64,000 nt of DNA, taken from contig JABAKD010000009.1 of assembly GCA_012845835.1 (NCBI GenBank), forward strand, positions 15,235,462-15,299,461, written 5' to 3'. The notes beneath the pieces were generated by a model. It was not told the origin of the DNA. It saw only the letters and a program-made list of their open reading frames with translations, and searched no databases. The stretch comes from Undaria pinnatifida (taxonomy: Eukaryota > Sar > Phaeophyceae > Laminariales > Alariaceae). Positions 42,702 to 54,274 of the stretch are shown in pieces (position 1 is the first letter of the stretch; each line of letters opens with the position of its first letter). The translations under genes were made by a program, and so were the position numbers.

Positions 42702-43541
42702 GATGATCTCGGGGCTTTCGAGGCGGCAATGTCGTTCTTCCTTCATTGGGGCTCGAGGTTGCTGGCGACCTTCCCCCAGCCGCCGGTTCCCGTGCTGGCC
42801 GCGATGGAGCTCGCGCTGCGCCGCGCCGACACCGAGCTCGCCGCCCACCTGGGGTCCCTCTCGGTGGGGGCCCTCTCGTACGGCTGGCCGCTGCTGCGGA
42901 GCGCTTTCTCGGAAGTCCTGGCCAGAGAGGACTGGTTGCGCCTCGTCGATCGTGTTTTGGCGAACGAGGACAGGCCGGAGCTGCTCGAGGCCGCGGCGGT
43001 GGCGTTCGTCATGGCGTCTCGATTGAGGCTGCTCTCCATCAAATCGACGGAAGAGGCGAAGGGCTTCTTTCGGCGGAGACAGTCTGTCGACCTCCGGGAG
43101 ATGTTCCGGGTGATGGAGAGGGTGGCTAAGATTAGTGGGGTTGGGGGGGGGGCGGAACGGCCGCGGGGAAGGAGGAAAGGGGGGGAATGTTCCGGTGGCG
43201 GCGGTGGGGATTGTGGTGGCGGCGACGCAGTGGACTTGACGAGAGCAGACGCTTTCCGAAAGGGAGGGACAGGGAGGGGCAGGGAAAGGGGAGAAGGTCG
43301 GGGGGAGGGGGAGGGGGGATGGGGTCGAGGGGGCGGAGAACGACGGAGAGAGAGTGGAGACGTGGATGGAACGATGGCGGCGTTAGCACTGCTCGGGTCG
43401 GCGCCTTGTGGATTCAAGCCGCTTCCGGTGGGGACATACCCACACTACGACGGCTTCCCGCAGTTCGTGGTTAACTACCAAGCGGAGTTGAGGGAGAGGG
43501 TTGCCAAGCAGGAGTGCGAGATGGAGTGCAAGCGTCGAATG
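42702..43541 (+). CDS. TBC1D31-like protein, second exon
   Basis: The exon starts after ATTACCAG and continues the TBC domain: FFLHWGSRLLATFPQPPVPV, SYGWPLLRSAFSEVLAREDW and LLEAAAVAFVMASRLRLL. A Gly/Arg-rich low-complexity insertion of about 75 residues follows. Then comes GTYPHYDGFPQFVVNYQAEL with RERVAKQECEMECKRR, the start of the C-terminal coiled coil typical of the family. The donor is ATG/GTGAGG after 43541, phase 0. The glycine-rich insertion, encoded by G-runs at 43140-43350, could instead be a poorly defined intron, because it keeps the frame open on both sides. Confidence 0.82.
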
Positions 43542-43773
43542 GTGAGGGACGGAAGAATCACACCCAAAGCCCCATGCGTAATGCGACCGGTGGTTGCTGC
43601 TTATACCTGCAATTTTCTCCCTTGATTCCTTGTGGCATTTCAGGGCACACCTTACTGGGGACTTTTTTTCAACCTTTTTGTTGGTTGCCATGCTGATAAG
43701 CACAATCCGTGCACGTCGTGTCTACCCTTACGTCCCCCGCTTGTCACGTCTATCAACTCTGACCACCAACAAG

Positions 43774-43881
43774 CAGACGCAAGAGCTTAGGGAACGGGCG
43801 GAATCGATCATCTCCAGGGAAGGCGCGTGGGAACGGGCGGAGAATGTCGGAGACTCCACCCTGTGCCGCCTCGATGCCTGA
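43774..43881 (+). CDS. TBC1D31-like protein, coiled-coil exon
   Basis: After the acceptor CACCAACAAG, the phase-0 frame gives QTQELRERAESIISREGAWE and RAENVGDSTLCRLDA, then TGA. Charged heptad-like sequence fits continuation of the coiled coil after the 43541 donor (intron 232 bp). If the TGA is the true end, the protein is shorter than animal homologues; further exons could exist but I did not find them. Confidence 0.6.
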   Translation, partial: QTQELRERAESIISREGAWERAENVGDSTLCRLDA

Positions 43882-46639
43882 ATCCCTCCACAACTTGCAA
43901 CTCCTAACGGTGCCCACGTTGTAGGAGACGAAATACGAGAGTGGAATATTTTCTTGCAGTAGTGGAAAGAGTTCATTGATTCCTTCACAAGTTTTAACTC
44001 TTGAAGAATCGATAGTTTCTTTACAGTTTGGTGAAAAGGGTTCATGAGCGCCCAAACAGGCTAGAATTCTTACCCGTACCCATGTTTTGGATACAAGTTT
44101 TACTTATACTACAGACGAAAGGTGCTTGAGACGGGCAGATTTTAGTGTTGATGTTGATGTTAATGGAAGACGCATCATCGGCCACCGGTAGGACATAGTA
44201 AGGGGGTGCTGGTCGGTGCACGGAGAGTGGCGGTGGTGGCGACAGCGGGTCGCGCTCGAGCTGCGAGCGTCAATTGCGAGAGGAACTCGCGGCCGGTGCT
44301 CAGTGCGAGGTTCTGTGTCTGTTCTTGCTTGTACCGTTTTGCGTTTTGGAACTAAATCCCTGAGAGAGGGAGTCGGCGGGGGGGAGGCTGTACTCGATAT
44401 TCATGCATGGCCGTAGTCGTATGACAAAATGGTATAGACCCTCGCATGCCTACAATGCCGGGACGGAGCATGTCGGGTTTTCACCGAACGGGGGGGGGGC
44501 TGAAACCCGGGGGGGGGGGGGGGGGGGGGTGAGGGTTTAGGTGGGGGTCATTTCGCGCGGTGGTATGGCTACTCGTACACAGCCGAAACTGGCCAAAAGG
44601 GGCCCCGGCGTTGGAGATTTTACCAACAAAGGGGGTTGTACAAATAACGTGTGGTGCTGAAGGTGCAAGCTATTGCAACAACGGCAGGGGTTATCCGATC
44701 TTAGAGCGATGAAATATCTCGGCGACGGCTTGTATGGTTATCCCATTGTAGAGCGATGAAAGATCTTGGCAACGGCTTGCATGGTTATTTGTCTGTAGAG
44801 CGTAGTCGTGTGTCCCCGGTTATGCTGAGGGAGTCGGGGCGAACCACACACGGGGCATGATTGTGTTCGGCGGGTTGTAGAGCATTGATGCGGGCGGTCA
44901 AGGGCTGGGAGGATGGGGTGGTTGGTTCGGGTCAAGTTTGTGGCCTGCGCTGGAACAGGGTAGTGGTGGTGGTGGTGGTGGTGGTGGTGGTGGTGGTGGT
45001 GGTGGTGGTGGTGGTGGTGGTGGTGGCGCTGACGATAACGGTGGTGGCGGTGGTGCTGTTGATGGTGGTGATATATACGTTTGTTGTGGTGAGGAATTGA
45101 GCATGGACGTGCCAGAAGGTGTCGTGGCACATCGGTGAGGAGGTGATGTGTTTCGTGTGTAGTTGTTTGGAGGTCGTAGGACCATCTTCCACCTGGTATG
45201 GTGTTTTTGCTACTGTACGGTACGGTAGTTTAGAGCGTCGGGTTGAAAGCTTGTTGGTGGAGTCAAATGGCTCGTACGTCGCCGAGTCATTGCCTGCCTC
45301 ATTGTGTGTACAAAAATATGTGCATTCTTTTCATCGTTGTGTTTTTGCTTGGATGTGAGACCAGTGTGCGCACTGCTCCTTTCTCTCAAAAGTCGACGCG
45401 CGAAGGTTCACGTCGCATAACAATCACCAAGAAGTTTGTTAGTGCCATCCTGCAAGCACCGGCACGTGTCAGACAATATTTTTTTGCTGTCAATATGATG
45501 ATTGCAGTTGAATCCGTGTGTCGGCGATACACGGGCGCGACATCGCCGATATTTGGAAGAGATCGTCTGTAGTGGGGTGGCGTTTGGGTTTGGCGCCCTT
45601 GTTGCCCGCTGCAACCGCTGCCTAACCTTAACCGTATCCATGGGGCATGGCATCTATCGCGAAATTTACTGCCCAACCTCGCAAAAAAAAAACGGTGGAG
45701 GCCCCTGCCAAAAGGAACGAACAGTATCACGTACCTGTTGGCGAGTAAAATATATTTTGCAACGCTCTTGTCAGGGGCTAGCTAGGTCAGGCACGTGCTA
45801 GAATAGGGGTAGAGCACTTTTCGCCTGAAACAAACGATTTCTGAATGACGAGGCTCCTTCACCCCAAATCGTCGGAAATGAGTTATTTTTTGTTGAAATG
45901 TTCTCGTTTTTTTCCTAAACCGTGGGATTTTCATCCGATCGCAGCAAACCAAGTTGTTTTTTTCCAAACTGGTAACAGTGTTTGGGTTAAGAAGGACATG
46001 TCTTAAGCTTCTAAAATGATGAACCCCCCAGAAAAAAAACGGGGTGCACCTCTCTATCGCAGCACGCGTCGTCACGCTCTTCGCCTGTCGGAAATTGAGA
46101 CGCAAGTCCCTACTCTTGTACGCACGTTACATTCGTGCTCTGGCAGTAGATGGTATCGTAGGCTCTTTAGTAAGAACACTGATAGGAGAAGCTGGGGGTG
46201 GGCGCTTGTTGTGTGCGTGACGATGTGAGATGTTGTACGTACGTGAGATAATAAATTGATCAATCGCAAGCTCTGCTTGAAGCTTTCTTAGCCAAACCAT
46301 GGCGTTGAAGCCAGAAGGCACCTAAGAAGCTGGTGATTGGCCCAGACCGTGTCTGGGTGCCAACTTTCGGTACTCGTGGCCGTACGGGGGTCAAGTGTGC
46401 GGGATCGTAATACGCAACAAAATTGAAAAAATAGGCAGAGTCATGCCTGGGGCGAATTGTGAGTGAGATAAACAGCCAATAAAAGAGCTTCTAGGGAGTC
46501 CGGCGAATTGGGTAAAAACGTGTTCATTCCCCCTACCCAAAAATACTTGTCGACGAAGCAAACAGGTCTGTGAGACGGCAAATGGCACTTTGGCGTCCGT
46601 GCAGAGGGAGAATAAGCACAAACTCAAAGCCCGGCCTTT
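43882..46639. other. Intergenic, no gene seen
   Basis: It holds G-runs at 44484-44529 and a (TGG)n microsatellite at 44962-45026. There is a duplicated phrase near 44700-44790 (AGAGCGATGAAA followed by TCT(C/T)GGC and ACGGCTTG). No supported coding region. Confidence 0.4.
44962..45026. repeat. (TGG)n microsatellite, about 21 units
   Basis: An uninterrupted TGG array. Its frames translate to poly-Gly, poly-Val or poly-His and are not genes. Confidence 0.95.
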
Positions 46640-46860
46640 CGTATATGCCATCCCATAAACTCTCGCATCCAACATAATGCCATAAATCCTCGTATGCACT
46701 ATCCCGTACACCATAAATCCTCGTATATACCATCCTATGGACCCTCATATACACCACCCCGTAACCCCCCGTGTATACCATCCCACGAGCCCTCGCTTAT
46801 ATCGTCGCATGCACCCTCGAACGTTATTCATACCATTATTCCGTACACCCCCAGCGACCA
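46640..46860. repeat. Degenerate tandem repeat of about 23 bp downstream of the RCC1-IPT stop
   Basis: Units resemble CATAAATCCTCGTATATACC and ATCCCGTACAC with many substitutions. They lie just 3' of the stop codon of the minus-strand gene and probably in its 3' untranslated region. Confidence 0.7.
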
Positions 46861-46900
46861 AAAACCCGCAAAGCTGTATCCGTTTATTTTACCGTCGGCG

Positions 46901-47311
46901 TCACTTTCTCTTGCCCCTACCCTTTGTCTCAACCGGAGGCGGCGCCAGGACGGGCTCCGGTGGGGGGTTGAAGTACACGAACGGCGGCCCCGCCGCAGGT
47001 CGCCACGCGACGCCGTTGAGCGACACAAGGATGCTCAGGGAGCAAGCAGCGTTCTCTTTGGCCGCCGCCACCGCTGCCGCAGCAGCAGCAGCAGCGTCTT
47101 CCTGGGCCGTAGGAGGAGGGCTAGCACCTCGAGTTGTGCCATGCGCTGCTTTGGAAGCTGGTGGGGTAGCCGCCGGCGCCGGCGGGGTCTTCTTGTTCCG
47201 GTCGCTTGGGTTCGTTGCTGCTTCTTTTCGTCGGCTGTCATCGACGACGGCGCTGCCGCCGCCGATGCTGCTGCCGTCCCCGGTGATGTCTCCTGCGGGT
47301 CCTCCTTGAAC
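46901..47311 (-). CDS. RCC1-IPT protein, last exon
   Basis: The acceptor ATCGAACAG precedes 47311 and the exon begins VQGGPAGDITGDGSS in phase 0, matching the phase of the preceding exon. A Pro/Ala-rich stretch with an Ala run is followed by CSLSILVSLNGVAW and FVYFNPP, the final beta strands of an IPT/TIG domain. A basic tail KGRGKRK then ends at a TGA. The Ala-rich linker inside the domain is unusual. Confidence 0.8.
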   Translation of the reverse strand, partial: VQGGPAGDITGDGSSIGGGSAVVDDSRRKEAATNPSDRNKKTPPAPAATPPASKAAHGTTRGASPPPTAQEDAAAAAAAAVAAAKENAACSLSILVSLNGVAWRPAAGPPFVYFNPPPEPVLAPPPVETKGRGKRK

Positions 47312-47540
47312 CTGTTCGATCAGTTGGTGTGCGTGCGTCTGTTTGTGTGTTCGTGTTGCGGTGTGTTGTGATTGCGCTGTGGTGTTTGTGTCATTTTTCA
47401 CTGCGGGGGGGGTGTAGGGCGATTGGCGGGTGGGGAGGGGGGGGGGAGGGCGAATGACGATTGCAAAGTTGACGCGTGAACTGATCTGACAAGTCTCGAT
47501 GGTAAAAGACCGCCGTGTGACAGGGTGAGAGAGCCACGGC

Positions 47541-47822
47541 TAGGGTAGGGTAGGGTAGGGCAGGGCAGGGCAGGGCAGGGTCGGGTCGGGTCGGGTCGGG
47601 TCGGGTCGGGTCGGGTCGGGTCGGGTCGGGTCGGGTCTGGTCGGGTCGGGTCGGGTCGGGTCGGGTCGGGTCGGGTCGGGTCGGGTCGGGTCGGGTCGGG
47701 TCGGGTCGGGTCGGGTCGGGTCGGGTCGGTTAGTGTAAGGTAGAGCAGGGGAGGGTTGGGTAGGGTTAGGTAGCGTACGGTAGGGTAGGATAGGGTATGG
47801 TAGGGTAGAGTAGGGTAGGTTT
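47541..47822. repeat. Pentanucleotide array, mostly (TCGGG)n
   Basis: TAGGG/CAGGG units (47541-47580) lead into about 29 copies of TCGGG (47581-47727, one TCTGG variant), then degenerate TAGGG/TAGGT units to 47822. It lies within the last intron of the RCC1-IPT gene (47312-48377). Confidence 0.95.
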
Positions 47823-48377
47823 GGCAACTCCGTCGTGGACGGGAGAATGGTGCGAAAAAATTCCAGAATATGGGCACGGATTCTAACTCCATTCAAAACA
47901 GACACTGCTACGGGGGTTTGCGACCACGGGGGGAGGGGAAGGAACGAGAGAGAGGGCACGGATTCTCCACTTCCCGCTCGCATTACGCCAAGGAGAAACC
48001 CAAACGGAAAGAGAGGGCGTCGTCGCGACCGGCATGCTATGTGGCAAACTTCATCTGGAGAAACCCGCAACCGGCGAACGCTTCACTAGTCTCAAACTCT
48101 CATCTATGCAAGTTCCCTCCCAGCATATGTGAAAAGTGTTCGGCATTTTCATGTAACACTGAGCGAGCCAAAAAACATCCACCCGCGCAAGATTGGTCTC
48201 CCAGTTATTACCCTCACGCAAGATTGTCAGCCTCACACAACCTACTGTTTTCCCTGAGCGGGGCTACTATTAATAAATCCGAAGTTATCCTTAAAATGAC
48301 CCTCGCGTTGTTTTCCCCGGAGGGATGGGGGGGCACACGAACACCAAACCAATCGAAACACAGTACAGCCCACTTGC

Positions 48378-48856
48378 CTGCTGCTTGGGCAGCGGAGGTA
48401 CCGCGAAAAAGAAGGACCCCCCCGACGTCGGTACCTCTCGCTCCTTCCGGTCATTCTTCTCCGGCTCCGCTTCCGTGGCACCACCACCGTCGTGCGCCCC
48501 CACGCCTGGGGGTGTGGAGTCCTTACCAGCGCTCTTGGCCGCCGTCGAAGTTTTTTTGTTGTTCACGTCCGTTGGGGGTGGTTCAGCCTTTGCCTTAACC
48601 CCGCCCTTCCCACCCTCTGTCTCCGTGGAAGGGGCCACGTCGGGGAGTTGTCCTGCGGCAGCTTCTGACCCATCGGGTGGCCGAGAGGAGAGCAACGGTA
48701 GCATTATGTCCAAGCCGTCCTCAACTGAAACTAAACGGACCTGGTATTTTCGTCGGCCCCGGGCAACAAAGGAAGGGAGGGGTGAGGATGCGGGGCTCGA
48801 GGAAGGGGAAGGGAGAGAGAGTTTGACGGATATAAGATATGTCCCTACAACGGTCG
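48378..48856 (-). CDS. RCC1-IPT protein, penultimate exon
   Basis: The frame includes LISVKLSLPSPSSSPASS, KYQVRLVSVEDGLDIMLPL and a long acidic/lysine-rich linker with KAEPPPTDVNNKKTSTAAK, then GGSFFFAVPPLPKQQ. The 3' boundary is CAGCAG/GCAAGT, a consensus GC-type donor, in phase 0, which fits the next exon exactly. The 5' boundary is uncertain: the TGTAG acceptor near 48856 is not in the phase left by the 49445 donor, so an extra small exon probably intervenes. Confidence 0.7.
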
Positions 48857-49149
48857 GCGGGTGGGTTAGTTTCGCAATCGCGTCTTGGCTGGCAACGCTA
48901 CCCAGCCAACGTGTATACTGCTGCAAAACCCATCCCACGCTAATTCCAAATGATTGGTCTCCAAACACGTGGGTTCAGTTCTAACAGGGTTAGCTTCGAT
49001 GCTGCCCAGTTCTCCGTAGATTGTTTTTGCGGGGTTGAAAAGGTATCGTCCGAAATGGACGTTTCCTCTCGTGCAAGGAAACGCATCGTTTGGGATGATT
49101 GTTTGGTGGTAGCACGAAAGCCACAATACTTTCGCGGCAAGCACTAGGT

Positions 49150-49300
49150 GTAATATCGTGCCGAATTTACCACCCACCGAGGGCGACAGAACGAAAAACG
49201 AACCCGCGTAAAATCACCGCCCGAGACGGTCAAGGCAGCGGTACCCGATAAGGAACACCATATAACATGACGCTTCGGGGAGCCGGATGGGCTAAACAAA
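49150..49300 (-). CDS. Possible small IPT exon of the RCC1-IPT gene
   Basis: The minus frame reads GTAALTVSGGDFTRVRFSF, which looks like the beta strands of an IPT/TIG domain. It lies between the exons ending at 49445 and starting near 48856. Candidate boundaries are a TTTAG acceptor near 49291 and a GGTGGGTG/GTAAAT donor near 49160. Exact ends were not resolved, so this is a weak call. Confidence 0.35.
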
Positions 49301-49444
49301 CTAAACCAGCGGCACGGAATGCCACTGTTAAACATGTAGCACAGTAGGTTCGGCCGGACAAAAAAACTCCAACGTACGCCAAACAAACAACTGCCTTCTC
49401 ACAGAAGACGCAACAAAAGCAACAACTAGGCACCACGGCTTCAC

Positions 49445-50554
49445 CTTCGCGTCGTGTCCGCGGAAAGTAGGTTCCGCTACCGCCAACTCGGCCCACCTCC
49501 CGCCCGCTACGGGAAAGAGACCGTCGCCCTTCAAGGTGAGTTGCGGGTGGCGGTACAGCGTCAATCTCTCCGAGGCAGCGAAGAACTCCTTACCGTCAAC
49601 GGTAACCTCCACCGCGACGGCAAGCGCTGGTGGGCGCGGCGGGTTCTTAGTGGCAACGCCAGTCGGCCCGGCTACAAGCGAGGCAGCCGCCGCGGGTAAA
49701 CGGCACGAGACGGTTTCCGTGTCATCGTCGAATGTCACCGCGTTGAAAGGAATGACGCTGTCGTCGTCGCTACCTCCGCCGTCGCCGCCACTGTCGCCAG
49801 CGTCGCCGCCAGTGCTGACGTCAGTGCCGTTGCTGCCACCGCACTCGAGGCGAAGGCGGACGGCAAGGCCCGCGCCGCGGTAGAGATTGCGGCCCGTGAT
49901 GCTGACGAGCTCTCCCGTTGCTGCTGCCGAAGCCGCTGCTGCCACCGCCGCCTCCGTTGCCGCGTTCGGCTCTTCTTCGCCGTCAACGACAGGGGTGGGG
50001 GCGGGGGCGGGGGCGGGGGCGGTCTCGGTGTCGGCGACCGGTAAGGCCGTCGGAAAGCAAGCGTCCGCGTGCGGATCGTGCGCGACAAACCGAAGAGACT
50101 CTCCCTCGAAAGTGGCACCGTTCGGGGCGACAGTTACGCTGGAGATGAATGGCAGCTTCTCTTGATGCAGAAGTGCAGGGCTGTCGCAGGTAACGAACCA
50201 TCGCGTTTCGAGTATCGGAAGGTCGGTTTCCGGGTCAATGTCCACCTCAATGACCTCGGACTCTGTTTGCCCGGCAACAGTAAACACCCTGGCGGGCCCG
50301 GGCGGTGGGATGGTAGCACTGACGCTGCCTTGGGAATCTTTGAGGTTCGCGTCGTCGTCGGCGCCAGATTTCTGTTCCACTTCCTCGATGAAGCGCACCA
50401 TGAGCGTTTCACAAGGGGTGATGTTCGTGCCATCTAGTCGAAGCCTCGGGAAAGGCGGCCTGCATGTATCCGGGGCAACCCGAACTATCACCGGTTTTCT
50501 GTAGTACTGAAATTTGATACCATCTGTGGTGAACGACACCCCGTCGACCGACAC
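49445..50554 (-). CDS. RCC1-IPT protein, IPT/TIG exon
   Basis: The acceptor CCCTCACAG precedes 50554 and the exon opens VSVDGVSFTTDGIKFQYYRK, the end of the first IPT domain begun in the upstream exon. Further IPT-like units follow: RVAPDTCRPPFPRLRLDGTN with ISSVTVAPNGATFEGESLRF, and ELVSITGRNLYRGAGLAV with AVAVEVTVDGKEFFAASERL. An acidic/Ala-Pro linker separates them. The donor GCGAAG/GTGAAG follows 49445, and the length of 370 codons keeps phase 0. IPT/TIG folds are immunoglobulin-like binding modules. Confidence 0.83.
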
Positions 50555-51908
50555 CTGTGAGGGAATAAAAGTCTTATGAGCTGAATTTGGAGGAGTGCAT
50601 TGTGACATGGACGCCACGGCTCTACGCAATGAAATGTGCGCAAGCGAGGTGTCGCTATTTCGGAGCCACACGTCATGTGCTGCCTGCTGACATGGACGCA
50701 TGCATGCACTGGGCGCATGATTCAGACAAGAAAAAACAAAGGGGGCAAGCGCATCAGCATCCGCGCTTACACGTACGCGTGGAGAAGAACGTCTTGAAAA
50801 AACAAGATGGAGTCTGTTCGGAAGGACACGACCGGGAGAGATCACGACAAAAAGAAAAGTGTCGTTGACGTGTTTCGTAGGTGACGCAATCGATATGACG
50901 CGCAATACGTGCAAACTTTACCGTGCTACCCGTTCGAGCTTGCGCTACCCGCTCAAGTCGGTGCTTCGGCCTCGGCGGGGCTGAGGAGGTTACCACGGGG
51001 AGTTATGCTACAGTAGAGGCTGTACTTTTCGTCCCACAAACATCCTGACTTCTACAGGACTCTGCAGAAGAGGAACTACCAAATTTATTTTCATGTCCGT
51101 TTGGGTGTGTTTTTTTCGATATTGATATTTGTTCGTCGCAGGCCTGGCCCATTTTAGATGATGTTCTCGTGTATCGGGTTGCGCATACAATTTTTCCCCA
51201 AGAATGTCGATGTCTGGCGAGACGAGTGTTACGTTGGGGGCATGGTACAAGTTTTGGCCACAAAGTATTTAGGATCTTAAGACGAAGAACTACTCAAAGT
51301 GAAACTGTGAGTATACTATTCATGTTTTTTCAGCAGCATTAGTCGTTAGACACCGAGGACACACGAGGATTCTTCACCGGGTTGTACTATAGTTTGTTCT
51401 GAAAGACGGTTTTTGTGTGAGGTTGAAAACTCCTTGAGTGATGATGAGCCTGAGCACAAATCAGGTGGACCCCTACCGCAGCATGCATGGTGAGGAACAC
51501 GTAGAACTCCTCGTGTCAGGAACCTGGTGAACGGTAGTAACCCGTTTCGGACCCCCGAGAGAGGGACAAAAAATACGTGACGAAATTTACGTCTGGCCAA
51601 CCCTCCACGACCACTGTGGGCGCAGCGCAGAAAAGCGCGAGTAGGGTCGTGCTGCCTGCGCTCATCTCCTACGACTCGTTTCGTTGTAGTTCGGACGCCA
51701 AATACATCATTTTTTCCTCAACCAGCCAGCGGTCTATGTTTTGATCGTGTGCACCATCGTCACTTTTTCCCTCCGAGTTGCCAAAAGGGTCAAGAGGAAT
51801 CGCCTCCATCGGGGCATGAATTCGAGGTGGTAAAAAGTCGCGCATGTTTTTAAAGACACTGCCGTCAATTTTCCGTTTCCTGCTGTTTATAGCAGGTCCA
51901 TCTCTTAC

Positions 51909-53120
51909 CTCTACCTTCACCTCCTCCGGAGACGCGAAGCACGGTGCCACGCACGTAATTCGCTCGATGCCGTCTCCAACTGTGTCGCCATCAGTCTCGG
52001 GCCCACCGACGTAATTCCGTGCAACGTATGTCCCCACCGCCGAACGGGCCGCAATGGGCCTGGCTCCCCTCGCGACCGGCGTGAATTTTACCACGATATC
52101 CGGCGAATCCCAAAATCCGGACCCATGGATGACAATTTTGCATCCCGTCTCAAGAGGGCCCGACGCGGGATGAACGGACCTAACACGTAGCGGTACTAGC
52201 GCCACACCACCCCCTCCAGAGAGGGCGAAATCCGTGACCTCCGCCCCCGCCAGACGATCGACACGCCGTGGGCGCGGAACGTACCCCGTTCCTTCGGGTC
52301 TGCTACTCGTACCGATTTCGCCGTAGCTGTAACCCAATCGGCCGGCGCTATGGCAGCCCCAGGTCAAGAGCTCGCCCTCGGTTGTCAGCGCGCCGGAACA
52401 ATGTCCGCATGCGTCAATTTTCACGGCGAGAGGCACCTCTTTCTTGAGATCGCTGGCGGCGCCGATTTCGTCGCCTCTCGAGTCAGTGTCATTTGCGCCG
52501 CCGCAGTCTCTACCGTCACTCCCTTCACCCCACTCACCTCGGAGAGGAACAGCTTCGGGAAAAAAACGTGTCCGGTGGTCTCCTAGACCAAGCGAGCCCA
52601 TCGCGTTGAACCCCCACGAGAACACCCCCCCCCCTTTGGTTCTCGCGAGAGCGTGCGCCCACCCAGCAGCGACCTGGACAAAGGGTTCCCCCGTGATGGG
52701 ACACGCCGTCATTACTACCGTAGGCACGGGAGCTTTGGATATCCGTCCAACGCCTATCTGTCCCGCGGAGCCCTCTCCGAAAGCCCAGACTTCGCCCGCG
52801 CGGGTCACGACGACTGTGAAGTTGTGCCCGCAGGAGACTCCCGCTACTGGACGGCAGCGTTTCTTCGTCGCAAGGAAGGCCGGCACGGGTTTGGGGCGAA
52901 ACTGCACGCCCGTGATCGCCTCGTTGAGCTCGGTCGGCAGGTGGGGGCTGGAGTGCCCCAGCTGTCCCTCGATCCCCCTTCCCCATGTGAAGAGATCTCC
53001 GTGCGAGGTCACCGCGGCCGAGTGGTAGGCTCCGCACGCTACTTGCACGACGCGGTACGCACTGAGCGCGGGTATCGCTCGGGGGGTCTTGCTTTCAAGA
53101 GTTCTCGAGCCGAGCCCGAG
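51909..53120 (-). CDS. RCC1-IPT protein, main RCC1 exon
   Basis: The acceptor CTGACACAG precedes 53120 and the exon opens LGLGSRTLESK, completing a GQLGLG RCC1 motif with the upstream exon. RCC1 repeats are visible as HSAAVTSHGDLFTWGRG, NFTVVVTRAGEVWAFGEG, HALARTKGGGVFSWGFN and SGALTTEGELLTWGCHSAGR. Then the first IPT domain starts at VRSVHPASGPLETGCKIVIH. The donor GTAGAG/GTAAGA follows 51909 in phase 0, and joining to the next exon gives PEEVKVE then VSVDGV. The frame stays open past the donor to 51669 but that part is intronic by this model. The RCC1 fold is a seven-bladed propeller. Confidence 0.88.
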
Positions 53121-53863
53121 CTGTGTCAGCCAGAAAGCGAGCACCGTGTGTACACAGGAGAGAACAAAGTGATATTTCATACCCGATGTACTCGATCAAT
53201 TATGGCTTCAAGACGGAAGCGAGAAAACAGAGTACTACGACGTACGTCGTTGTATTCGCACAACACCGTACTGACCTTCCATATCTGACCACTCACAAAG
53301 CCAACTTGGGTCGATACGAAGGGGGTCCTCGGCTGTTGGTGTGGCAATGTTTTAGCTCAATTTAAAAGAAGACGTAAAAAATATGATAGCTGTGAGTTCG
53401 ACAGAATTGGTCGGTATCAAGATTTAGCAAGCTGCGGCATACGTTGTCACGCGTATTCTACGGTCTACGGGCGTGTATTCGTCGAGAAGGATACTCGTAT
53501 ATGAGTATCATAGAACGGCGATTCCCATATTTGAACGATTGGAAGTCCTTGAATATAGCGCAAGCGTGGGAGGCATACGGTGCACGCAGCAGCTTTTCTA
53601 CGTAGCTCATGTCGTATCATACGATCATATGATATTGTATGCCGGGCAAGAGAGAGCGCATACAGCACATACATGTTCTAGCAGAACCACAGCACGACTA
53701 CAGAGCAGTCTACGATGATCCTAGTCGTCGCGATTTACTTGTGTAGGAGTACAACAGAGTATTCTAACTACAATGGTGACATATCGACATCGAACGAGTA
53801 CTCGTATAAGCAACGAGCACACCCATGAAGCAGCCATTCTTGTTTCGGAGTATGGTATCATAC

Positions 53864-54274
53864 CTGGCCTTGCCGACCCGATCCCCACACGAGCACTTGT
53901 GTCTCGCCCCCGGCATCTTGATCCTTACGACCGCCGACACCGACAACATTTTGCAGCAGCAGCGTATGATTCTGCGCTGGTGCCACCAATTCAACCCCCG
54001 GCAACTCCCACGAGTCCCCATTATCACTATAATGACGATCGCCATCGCCATCACCAGGACCAGCTGTACTGCTGCTGCTGTCTGCTGTGCGGTCGGGCCG
54101 CGGCCAACCAGGCGTCCACTTCACACGCTCCGCTCCTGCGAGAATGCCAGATCCACCACCACCGGCATACACACGTTGAACCAGGCTGCCGCGGCCGGTC
54201 TGGACGGGGGCAGGACTCCCCTTGCCAGGCACGGGGGCCAATTGCCCCCAGCAAAAGACCTCTGCACTCGACAT
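53864..54274 (-). CDS. RCC1-IPT protein, first exon
   Basis: ATG at 54274 follows directly after an in-frame TGA. The protein starts MSSAEVFCWGQLAPVPG, an RCC1-type EVFCWG strand. It continues through a Gly-rich and Asp-rich stretch to ELVAPAQNHTLLLQN and VLVWGSGRQGQ, another RCC1 blade. The donor GGCCAG/GTATGA follows 53864 after 137 codons, phase 0, in register with the next exon at 53120. Start and splice sites agree, so this is likely the true N-terminus. The gene runs from here to 46901. Confidence 0.85.

Noticed and set aside
44738-45192. Poly-His, poly-Thr and poly-Pro frames
   Set aside because: All are frames of the (TGG)n microsatellite.
47398-48070. 176-codon frame with repeated TRPDP
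   Set aside because: It is the translation of the TCGGG pentamer array inside an intron.
51669-51908. Extension of the RCC1 exon through to the stop at 51669
   Set aside because: A strong GTAGAG/GTAAGA donor at 51909 and perfect phase and domain continuity with the exon at 50554 favour splicing; the extension has no IPT features.
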